From NCBI GenBank assembly GCA_947498645.1, contig CANMKS010000001.1, positions 1,402,032 to 1,466,031 of the forward strand: 64,000 nt of DNA, in the 5' to 3' direction. The stretch comes from an uncultured Paracoccaceae bacterium (lineage in GTDB: Bacteria > Pseudomonadota > Alphaproteobacteria > Rhodobacterales > Rhodobacteraceae). Below are positions 57,605-64,000 of the stretch, piece by piece (within the stretch, counting starts at the first letter, position 1; each line of letters begins with the position of its first letter). The position numbers and the translations under genes were made by a program. Below the pieces are notes generated by a model. The model worked only from the letters and a program-made list of their open reading frames with translations, made no database searches and was not told the DNA's origin.

Positions 57605-58306
57605 TGCGAATGCTGCCGTCAGCGCAATCTCGACCATATCACCAAAGGACCGTTCCCGGTCTTCGGCTGGCAAGGCTTCATGCGTGATCAGGTGATCGCT
57701 GACCGTCAGCACGGCCAATGCCCGCCGTCCGTGACGGGCCGCTAGATTGTAAAGTTCTGCCGCTTCCATTTCGACTCCCAGAATGCCGTGCCGGACCATC
57801 TGTTCGTTCAGGTCGGGGCGTTCGTCATAGAAAACATCAGACGAATAGATGCCGCCCACATGCGTTGGCACATTTTTGGCTTTCGCCGCGTCATGTGCTG
57901 CGGCAAGCAACCCATAATCTGCGCAGGGCGCAAAGTTCAGCTCTCTGAATATGCCGCGCGATGGGGTGGAAAGGGTTGATGCTGTCATCGCCAGAATCAC
58001 GTCGCGGATACCAACATGTTCCTGCATCCCGCCGCATGACCCAATCCGGATCAGTGTTTGCGCGTCATAGTCCGCAATCAGTTCATTGGCGTAGATCGAA
58101 AGCGACGGCATCCCCATGCCGGACCCTTGGATTGTGACAGGATGGCCGTTCCATGTACCGGTAAACCCCAACATGCCGCGCACTTTGTTGATGCAGCGGG
58201 CATCCTGTAGAAATGTTTCGGCCGCCCATTTCGCGCGATAGGGGTCGCCAGGCATCAGAACGGTGGGTGCGATATCGCCTTTTTCAGCGCCGATATGGAT
58301 TGTCAT
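57593..58306 (-). CDS. deoD: Purine-nucleoside phosphorylase, DeoD type
   Basis: A 237-residue hexameric-type [52 protein letters not shown] and [13 protein letters not shown] with the ribose-binding Glu. It splits purine (deoxy)nucleosides with phosphate. The ATG at 58306 is preceded by GGAGG, but that sequence is paired in a 6-bp hairpin, see 58312-58331. Confidence 0.95.
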   Translation of the reverse strand: MTIHIGAEKGDIAPTVLMPGDPYRAKWAAETFLQDARCINKVRGMLGFTGTWNGHPVTIQGSGMGMPSLSIYANELIADYDAQTLIRIGSCGGMQEHVGIRDVILAMTASTLSTPSRGIFRELNFAPCADYGLLAAAHDAAKAKNVPTHVGGIYSSDVFYDERPDLNEQMVRHGILGVEMEAAELYNLAARHGRRALAVLTVSDHLITHEALPAEDRERSFGDMVEIALTAAFAEAS

Positions 58307-58311
58307 GCTGA

Positions 58312-58331
58312 GCCTCCTGTTGGTTGGAGGC
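58312..58331 (-). promoter_or_regulatory. Hairpin that sequesters the deoD ribosome-binding site
   Basis: On the minus strand GCCTCC, an 8-nt loop, then GGAGGC: the second arm is the ribosome-binding sequence of deoD, 5 nt before its ATG. The structure could limit translation or be opened by a factor. It also lies 33 bp after the H-NS-like stop and might act as a weak terminator. Confidence 0.4.
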
Positions 58332-58363
58332 CCAGCTTACATTTGCCGGTGGACGGTGGAAAG

Positions 58364-58702
58364 CTAGATTTCCATCGCGTCTGGCGTTGTCCCACCGATG
58401 ATCGCCTTTTTGAACCAATCAGGCTGGCGACCCTTGCCAGTCCAGGTTTGTGACGGATCGCTTGGGTTCTTGTATTTGGGTGCAGAGACCGTCTTTGGTC
58501 CTTTCTTTGCGCGGCGCTTTTTCGGCGCTTCCGCACCGCCGGCAATCTCGGCCAGAGAAAAGCCATGCGCAGCAGCAGCCTTTTCAGCAGCTGCCAATGC
58601 GGCTTTCTTGTCTTTTACCTCTATTCGTTCCAGCGCCTTTTCAACATTCGCTTTGAGTTTCTCCAACTCTTTGCGTGTCATCGACCTTAAGTCAGGTTTC
58701 AT
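58364..58702 (-). CDS. H-NS family nucleoid protein (HvrA/Spb-like)
   Basis: A 112-residue protein: an N-terminal coiled oligomerisation region (MTRKELEKLKANVEKALERI), a basic linker (APKKRRAKKG) and the C-terminal H-NS DNA-binding motif YKNPSDPSQTWTGKGRQPDW, with FKKAI closing it. Alphaproteobacterial members such as HvrA act as global regulators and silence AT-rich genes. It lies about 1.8 kb from the AT-rich glycan block, but no functional link is shown. Monocistronic or upstream of deoD. Confidence 0.92.
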   Translation of the reverse strand: MKPDLRSMTRKELEKLKANVEKALERIEVKDKKAALAAAEKAAAAHGFSLAEIAGGAEAPKKRRAKKGPKTVSAPKYKNPSDPSQTWTGKGRQPDWFKKAIIGGTTPDAMEI

Positions 58703-58802
58703 CTGTTTTCACTCCGTATTGATGGGATTGCGGTAGCATCAATGTGATGGACCCTCATCCTCAAAAGAATGTGAACTGTACTAAAGCGCAGAAGATTACC
58801 GA

Positions 58803-60770
58803 CTATTCCGCCGCGACAGAGCGTGGATCAACCAGGGTGACGATATCGGCCATGATTTTGTTCAATTCAAAATCTTTCGGTGTATAGACTTTTGCCACAC
58901 CCATGGCGCGCAATTTCTGCGCGTCGTCGTCAGGAATAATACCACCGGCAATAACCGGGATATGCGCAATGCCTGCGGCATTCAGCCGTGCCATCACATC
59001 GCGCACCAGCGGGATATGCGAACCCGACAGGATCGACAGACCGATGACATGCGCACCGCCATTTTGTGCGGCGGTCACCAATTCTTCGGGGGTCAGGCGA
59101 ATACCTTCGTAATCAATCTCCATGCCGCAATCACGCGCGCGGGTCGCAATTTGTTCGGCCCCGTTGGAATGCCCGTCAAGCCCCGGTTTTCCGACAAGGA
59201 ACTTCAGCCTGCGACCCAATGCGACACTGACCAGATCAACCTGTTCGCGCAAATCGTCCAGGCCTTCGGTGCGGTTGGATGGGTTATTGCTGACCCCTGT
59301 GGGCGCACGGTATTGCCCGAACACACTGCGAATGACATCGGCCCATTCCCCTGTGGTCACGCCAGCGCGGGCGCAGGCGATAGAGGGGATCATGATATTG
59401 CTGCCGTCTTTGGCTGCGGCACGCAAATCGGCGAGGGCGGATTTGACCGCCCCCGCATCGCGATCGGTTTTCCATTGATTCAGGCGGCGCAGTTGATCTG
59501 CTTCTGCTTCTGGATCAGTGACCATAATGGCATCCTCGCCAGCAGTGAGCGGGGACGGTTCACTTGTTTGCCATTTATTGACGCCAACAACGGTTGTGTC
59601 ACCTTTTTCGATTCCGCCAATGCGCGCGGCATTGCTGTCGACCAATCGCGATTTCATATAGCCGATGGCCCCAACAGCACCGCCCATTCCGTCAATTTGC
59701 GCCAGTTCCGCGCGCGCGCCGTCTTTTAGCTGGTTCACCTTGCGATCAATGGCCGGGTTCCCGTCGAATAAGTCGCCAAATTCCAGAAGATCAGTTTCAT
59801 ACGCCAAAATCTGTTGCATTCGCAGCGACCATTGCTGATCCCACGGACGGGGTAGGCCGAGTGCTTCGTTCCATGCAGGTAATTGCACAGCTCGGGCGCG
59901 GGCATTTTTGGAAAGTGTCACCCCCAACGTTTCCAGCAGAATACGGCAGACATTGTTTTCAGGTTGCTGTTCAGTCAACCCCAGTGAATTGACCTGCACG
60001 CCGTAACGGAAACGGCGGTATTTGGCGTCTTCCACGCCATAGCGAGTCACGCAAATCTCATCCCATAATTCGACAAATGCCCGCATTTTGCACAGCTCGG
60101 TCACAAACCGAATACCGGCATTCACAAAAAACGAGATGCGTCCAACCATTGCCGGGAAATGTTCGGAAGGAACCTTGCCTTTCAGGTCGTCCAAAACGGC
60201 CGTCGCGGTTGCGAGCGCAAATGCCAGTTCTTCCTCTGGCGTCGCGCCCGCCTCTTGCAGGTGATAGGAACACACGTTCATCGGGTTCCACTTTGGCATG
60301 TGTTCGCGGGTATAGGCGGCGACATCAGTGATCATCCGCAGGGACGGTTCAGGCGGGCAGATATATGTGCCGCGCGACAGGTATTCCTTGATGATGTCGT
60401 TTTGAACCGTGCCTTGCAGGGCGCTGATATCTGCGCCCTGTTCTTCGGCCACAGCAATATAAAGCGCCAGAAGCCAGGGCGCGGTGGCATTGATCGTCAT
60501 CGACGTGTTCATCTGATCCAGCGGAATATCGTCAAAAAGTGCGCGCATGTCGCCAAGGTGGCTGACCGGGACGCCGACCTTGCCGACCTCGCCCTTGGCC
60601 AGCACGTGATCACTGTCATAGCCGGTCTGTGTTGGTAGATCGAAAGCAACGGAAAGACCGGTCTGTCCTTTGGCAAGGTTTCCGCGATAAAGCGCGTTGG
60701 ACGCCACAGCGGTCGAATGCCCGGCATAAGTGCGGAACAGCCAAGGGTGGTCTTTCTGCGTTTGCGACAT
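58803..60770 (-). CDS. ecm: Ethylmalonyl-CoA mutase
   Basis: A 655-residue coenzyme B12-dependent mutase of the MeaA type. The catalytic TIM barrel (about 10-500) contains GLSVAFDLPTQTGYDSDH, TSMTINATAPWLLALYI and NVCSYHLQEAGAT. The C-terminal B12 domain has the ligand motif GKPGLDGHSNGAEQIA (DxHxxG) and VIGLSILSGSH. It converts ethylmalonyl-CoA to methylsuccinyl-CoA, the step after Ccr. A 17-bp perfect palindrome lies 24-40 bp upstream of the start. Confidence 0.95.
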   Translation of the reverse strand: MSQTQKDHPWLFRTYAGHSTAVASNALYRGNLAKGQTGLSVAFDLPTQTGYDSDHVLAKGEVGKVGVPVSHLGDMRALFDDIPLDQMNTSMTINATAPWLLALYIAVAEEQGADISALQGTVQNDIIKEYLSRGTYICPPEPSLRMITDVAAYTREHMPKWNPMNVCSYHLQEAGATPEEELAFALATATAVLDDLKGKVPSEHFPAMVGRISFFVNAGIRFVTELCKMRAFVELWDEICVTRYGVEDAKYRRFRYGVQVNSLGLTEQQPENNVCRILLETLGVTLSKNARARAVQLPAWNEALGLPRPWDQQWSLRMQQILAYETDLLEFGDLFDGNPAIDRKVNQLKDGARAELAQIDGMGGAVGAIGYMKSRLVDSNAARIGGIEKGDTTVVGVNKWQTSEPSPLTAGEDAIMVTDPEAEADQLRRLNQWKTDRDAGAVKSALADLRAAAKDGSNIMIPSIACARAGVTTGEWADVIRSVFGQYRAPTGVSNNPSNRTEGLDDLREQVDLVSVALGRRLKFLVGKPGLDGHSNGAEQIATRARDCGMEIDYEGIRLTPEELVTAAQNGGAHVIGLSILSGSHIPLVRDVMARLNAAGIAHIPVIAGGIIPDDDAQKLRAMGVAKVYTPKDFELNKIMADIVTLVDPRSVAAE

Positions 60771-60793
60771 GGGTAGGTCTCCTGAATCATCGT

Positions 60794-60810
60794 GCGTAAT
60801 TAAATTACGC
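60794..60810. promoter_or_regulatory. 17-bp perfect palindrome upstream of ecm
   Basis: GCGTAATT-A-AATTACGC, with two 8-bp arms around one central base. It lies in the 137-bp divergent region between ecm and the acyltransferase gene. Position suggests an operator for ecm or for both genes; the binding protein is unknown. Confidence 0.5.
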
Positions 60811-60907
60811 TTGATGCTCCATATCGGACATTTTATGGCGCTGTCAATTCGCTGCGTTGCGGCATGACGGGATTTACGCCGCCTCCGTTCCCTGTCACGG
60901 TCTGCAT

Positions 60908-62305
60908 ATGACGCAAACCGTATCCATGCCCGTTTGGGTCTTTGTTCTGATCATTCTTTTTGCGGGCGTGACTTTTGCCTCGCATTTCCTGTTTCCGTCT
61001 GTCCGGTGGTTTTTCCGCAAACGGGCAGAGCGGGTAATTGCGCGTGTCAACGAACGCCTTCAGCGCCCGATCGAGCCGTTCAAGCTGGCCCGTCGCTATG
61101 ACATGATCCAGCGCCTGATCTATGACCCAGAGGTCACAGCGGCGATTGTTGAACACGCCCGCAAGGAAAAGATCCCCGAGAATGTGGCCTTTGAAAAAGC
61201 GCGGCGCTACGCGCGCGAGATTGTGCCATCGTTTTCGGCCACCGCCTATTTCAGCATCGGCATACGTCTGGCGCGTTGGCTGTCGAAATCGCTTTACCGG
61301 ATCAAGTTGGGCACCTTTGACCGCAAGAAACTGTCGGAGATCGACCCTGATGCGACTGTGATCTTTGTGATCAATCACCGCAGTAACATGGACTATGTAT
61401 TGGTTACCTATCTGGCCGCGAATGCCGGTGCGCTGTCCTATGCCGTCGGAGAATGGGCACGGGTCTGGCCGTTGTCCGCGATTATCCGGTCGATGGGCGC
61501 ATATTTTATCCGGCGCAAGTCGCGCGGCGCCCTTTATCGCAAGGTTTTGGCGCGCTACGTGCAGATGGCAACGCGCGGCGGCGTCAGCCAGGCGGTGTTC
61601 CCTGAGGGTGGGTTGAGCCTGAATGGTTTGCTGGCTCCGCCACGTATGGGGTTGCTGAATTACGTGGTTGAGGATTTTGACCCAGAAGCGCGCGAAGTCA
61701 TCTTTGTGCCGGTCGCGCTGAACTATGATCGTGTGTTGGAAGATACCATCCTGATCAAGGCAGACAGCGCGGGAAACCGGAAGTTCAAGCCGCCGTTGAT
61801 CCCTGTGTTGGGGCGTATCGCACGCCATGTCTGGCTGCGAATCACACGGCGGTTCAATAAGTTCGGCACCGCTTCAGTCAGCTTTGGCGAACCGCTGGAG
61901 TTGTCAAAGTATCACGCCGCCGAGGACGCGGATCTGACCGCCGCCATTGCGACGGAACTGATGGAGCGAATCGCGCATGTAACCCCGGTGCTGGGCGTAC
62001 CTTTGGTGGCGCGGCATCTGCTGGCGCAGGGGCCGATGTCGCAGGCTGACCTTGAACAGGCTGTCGCACAATCAATCATCACCTTGAATGACAAGCAACT
62101 GCCGTACCCCCGCCGTAAACCGGATGAGTTGGTGGCTGACGCCGTGATGCGTCTGACAGACCGAGGGGTAATCACAAATGTCGGTGACAAGCTGACTGTG
62201 ACAGAACCGGGTGGTCCCGTTTTGCGTTTCTATGCAAACTCGATTGCCCATCATTTTAGTGCAACTGCAGCGATGGAGGATAAACTTTCTGCAGTTGCAG
62301 AGTAA
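60908..62305 (+). CDS. PlsB/PlsC-type membrane acyltransferase
   Basis: A 465-residue protein. An N-terminal helix (PVWVFVLIILFAGVTFASHF) precedes the acyltransferase core: NHRSNMDYVL is the HxxxxD motif, YFIRRKSRGALYRKVLARYV the second block and VFPEGGLSLNG the third. The long form and the motif order resemble glycerol-3-phosphate acyltransferases, though annotation as 1-acyl-glycerol-3-phosphate acyltransferase is common. It makes (lyso)phosphatidic acid. The start at 60908 is chosen over an upstream ATG at 60857. Confidence 0.85.
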   Translation: MTQTVSMPVWVFVLIILFAGVTFASHFLFPSVRWFFRKRAERVIARVNERLQRPIEPFKLARRYDMIQRLIYDPEVTAAIVEHARKEKIPENVAFEKARRYAREIVPSFSATAYFSIGIRLARWLSKSLYRIKLGTFDRKKLSEIDPDATVIFVINHRSNMDYVLVTYLAANAGALSYAVGEWARVWPLSAIIRSMGAYFIRRKSRGALYRKVLARYVQMATRGGVSQAVFPEGGLSLNGLLAPPRMGLLNYVVEDFDPEAREVIFVPVALNYDRVLEDTILIKADSAGNRKFKPPLIPVLGRIARHVWLRITRRFNKFGTASVSFGEPLELSKYHAAEDADLTAAIATELMERIAHVTPVLGVPLVARHLLAQGPMSQADLEQAVAQSIITLNDKQLPYPRRKPDELVADAVMRLTDRGVITNVGDKLTVTEPGGPVLRFYANSIAHHFSATAAMEDKLSAVAE

Positions 62306-62425
62306 TTTAATTTCAATAGTGGTCCAAAATATGTTGCAAAGTTACCCTTTCGTCCGATATCCAGTCTGCGACGCCGCCGATTCTGCGGTGCGGCAATGCA
62401 ACGGACCGATGTGATGGAGACTGAA

Positions 62426-63718
62426 ATGGCCCTAGAAGAATCTGCCCTCGGGGCAACCTACAATGCCCCGCAAAAAGATCTGTATGAGGTGGGTGAAATG
62501 CCGCCCCTTGGCCACGTCCCTGCCGAAATGCATGCATGGACCATCCGTCGTGAGCGTCATGGTGAGCCAGAGCAGGCCTTTCAGCAGGAAGTTGTGAAAT
62601 GTCCGCAGCCTGACAGTCATGAGGTGCTGGTTCTGGTGATGGCGGCTGGCGTGAACTATAATGGCGTCTGGGCCGGTCTTGGTCAGCCGATCAGCCCCTT
62701 TGACGTGCATAAAGCAGAATACCATATTGCCGGTTCCGACGCCGCGGGCATCGTCTGGGCGGTTGGGGACAAGGTCAAACGCTGGAAGGTTGGTGACGAG
62801 GTTGTCATCCACTGCAACCAAGACGACGGCGACGATGAACACTGCAACGGCGGCGACCCGATGTTTTCGGAAAGCCAGCGGATCTGGGGCTATGAGACGC
62901 CCGATGGGTCATTCGCGCAGTTCACCTGCGTGCAGTCGCAGCAACTGATGCCCCGCCCACGGCATCTGACCTGGGAAGAAAGCGCTTGCTATACGCTCAC
63001 TCTGGCGACCGCTTATCGGATGCTGTTCGGTCACGAACCGCATGACCTCAAGCCCGGGCAGAACGTGCTCGTTTGGGGGGCGTCCGGTGGTCTGGGGTCT
63101 TATGCGATCCAATTGATCAATACGGTCGGTGCAAATGCGATTGGCGTGATCAGTGACGAAAGCAAGCGCGAGTTTGTGATGTCGCTGGGCGCAAAGGGCG
63201 TTATCAACCGCAATGATTTCAGTTGCTGGGGTCAGCTGCCCACGGTCAATACGCCCGAATATAACACGTGGCTCAAAGAAGCGCGCAAGTTTGGCAAGGC
63301 GATCTGGGAGATTACCGGCAAGGGCGTGAACGTCGATATGGTGTTTGAACACCCCGGTGAAGCGACGTTTCCTGTGTCATCGCTCGTCTGCAAGAAGGGT
63401 GGCATGGTCGTGATCTGTGCTGGCACCAGCGGGTTCAACTGCACCTTTGATGTGCGTTACATGTGGATGCACCAAAAGCGTTTGCAGGGCAGCCATTTTG
63501 CCCACCTCAAGCAGGCGAGTGCTGCCAACAACCTGATGGTTGAACGGCGTCTGGACCCTTGCATGTCTGAATGCTTTGATTGGGCCGAAATCCCTGCCGC
63601 GCACACCAAGATGCGCCGCAATGAGCATAAGCCCGGCAATATGTCCGTGCTGGTTCAAGCGCCCACGATGGGTCTGCGCACCTTTGATGAAACGGTGATC
63701 GCCTCACAAGATCGCTGA
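62426..63718 (+). CDS. ccrA: Crotonyl-CoA carboxylase/reductase
   Basis: A 430-residue MDR-family enzyme that reductively carboxylates crotonyl-CoA to ethylmalonyl-CoA with NADPH and CO2, the signature step of the ethylmalonyl-CoA pathway. Landmarks: AAGVNYNGVWAGLGQPIS, CNQDDGDDEHCNGGDPM, RIWGYETPDGSFAQF, the nucleotide-binding LVWGASGGLGSYAIQL and HFAHLKQASAANNLM with the conserved His. The start at 62426 has GGAGA 7 nt upstream; earlier in-frame ATGs at 62396 and 62414 are alternatives. ecm is next door but on the other strand. Confidence 0.96.
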   Translation: MALEESALGATYNAPQKDLYEVGEMPPLGHVPAEMHAWTIRRERHGEPEQAFQQEVVKCPQPDSHEVLVLVMAAGVNYNGVWAGLGQPISPFDVHKAEYHIAGSDAAGIVWAVGDKVKRWKVGDEVVIHCNQDDGDDEHCNGGDPMFSESQRIWGYETPDGSFAQFTCVQSQQLMPRPRHLTWEESACYTLTLATAYRMLFGHEPHDLKPGQNVLVWGASGGLGSYAIQLINTVGANAIGVISDESKREFVMSLGAKGVINRNDFSCWGQLPTVNTPEYNTWLKEARKFGKAIWEITGKGVNVDMVFEHPGEATFPVSSLVCKKGGMVVICAGTSGFNCTFDVRYMWMHQKRLQGSHFAHLKQASAANNLMVERRLDPCMSECFDWAEIPAAHTKMRRNEHKPGNMSVLVQAPTMGLRTFDETVIASQDR

Positions 63719-63742
63719 GCCATATCAAGAGATTCCCAAGCT

Positions 63743-63775
63743 GGGGCGTTGTCAGACATGGCGGCGCCCTTTTTT
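63743..63775 (+). terminator. Candidate rho-independent terminator after ccrA
   Basis: GGGCG (63744-63748) pairs with CGCCC (63765-63769), with an inner TGT/ACA pairing in the loop, followed by six T. It lies about 25 bp after the ccrA stop. The interior bulges make it less certain. Confidence 0.55.
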
Positions 63776-63882
63776 GTCGATGGTTCTGACAATTCATCCT
63801 CCACCCAAAGATATTTGGCAAACTCGACAATACAGCTTAAGGTTGTTAAGCATTCGTTAATCATTCCTCGCGAGGTTGCCTT

Positions 63883-64000
63883 ATGGGACAGGATTGGATC
63901 ATCGACGTTCTGGCGGACCTGCGATCATTTGCGCGCCAAAATGATATGCCGCTGCTGGGCGAACAGTTGGAAGAAGCGGCTCTTGTTGCGTCGGTTGAAA
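63883..64000 (+). CDS. Start of a gene cut by the window edge, unknown function
   Basis: From ATG 63883 an open frame of 39 codons runs to the end: MGQDWIIDVLADLRSFARQN, then DMPLLGEQLEEAALVASVE. The amphipathic, acidic helices resemble a small protein found after ccrA in related genomes (recalled, not checked). The spacer before it is 164 bp and contains the terminator, so it has its own promoter. Confidence 0.6.
   Translation, partial: MGQDWIIDVLADLRSFARQNDMPLLGEQLEEAALVASVE

Overview
The window comes from an alphaproteobacterium of the Rhodobacteraceae (Roseobacter group; a Loktanella/Yoonia-like genus is only a guess). Four things point there: the chromosomal order suc genes - mdh - malyl-CoA thioesterase - mesaconyl-CoA hydratase - sdhCDAB, ethylmalonyl-CoA pathway genes (crotonyl-CoA carboxylase/reductase, ethylmalonyl-CoA mutase), a polyhydroxybutyrate phaA-phaB pair, and an HvrA-type H-NS protein. 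The sequence is fairly GC-rich except for one AT-rich block at about 52.75-56.6 kb. No complete phage, transposase, CRISPR array or rRNA operon is present.

Layout. 1-3.0 kb: leftward FHA protein (cut by the window edge) and a membrane-anchored Ser/Thr kinase. 3.5-10.8 kb: rightward housekeeping genes: ABC-2 exporter pair, S49 peptidase, a tiny Cys-rich protein, a FolM-like SDR, uvrC, a decayed aldolase fragment, pgsA, moaD and moaE. 10.8-14.5 kb: tag, a degenerate EAL protein, phaA and phaB with a strong terminator. 14.5-25.6 kb: a 36-residue small protein, two LysR regulators, YdcH, a tRNA-modification-type methyltransferase, a polyprenyl diphosphate synthase, an orphan DctP binding protein, map, sfsA, a CinA-like protein, GNAT, an AhpD-like protein, an OmpA-like protein and a GGDEF protein. 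25.8-32.1 kb: FadH-like reductase, fatty acid desaturase, TIM-barrel protein, tRNA-Ala(GGC), a poly-Asp protein, a YgjP-like peptidase and a GntR/FCD regulator. 32.1-44.6 kb: the 2-oxoglutarate dehydrogenase / succinyl-CoA synthetase operon (sucC-sucD-DUF805-sucA-sucB, followed by a small gene, a MAPEG gene and lpdA) and mdh. 44.7-57.5 kb: a TauE-like permease, the mcl2-nnrU-DUF1737-mch operon and sdhCDA, then two small lipoproteins, an AT-rich four-gene glycan block and sdhB. 57.6-64 kb: deoD, the H-NS-like gene, ecm, an acyltransferase, ccrA and the start of one further gene.

The genes form a central acetyl-CoA module. PhaA/PhaB make 3-hydroxybutyryl-CoA, Ccr and Ecm carry C4-C5 intermediates through the ethylmalonyl-CoA pathway, and Mch and Mcl2 feed glyoxylate/malate formation. 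SucABCD/Lpd, SdhABCD and Mdh run the C4-C5 half of the TCA cycle.

The most interesting signal is regulatory. The decamer TGTGATCACA, or a one-base variant, occurs as a doublet with centres exactly 21 bp apart upstream of both the suc operon and the sdh operon. It occurs once more directly in front of a GntR/FCD regulator gene in the same window, which suggests an autoregulated TCA-cycle regulator. Second-tier signals are a dispersed 22-bp hairpin repeat found after sucC, after sucB (as a 44-bp perfect palindrome) and at the 5' end of the desaturase gene; the glycan block that splits sdhA from sdhB; a 17-bp palindrome upstream of ecm; and several very small genes.
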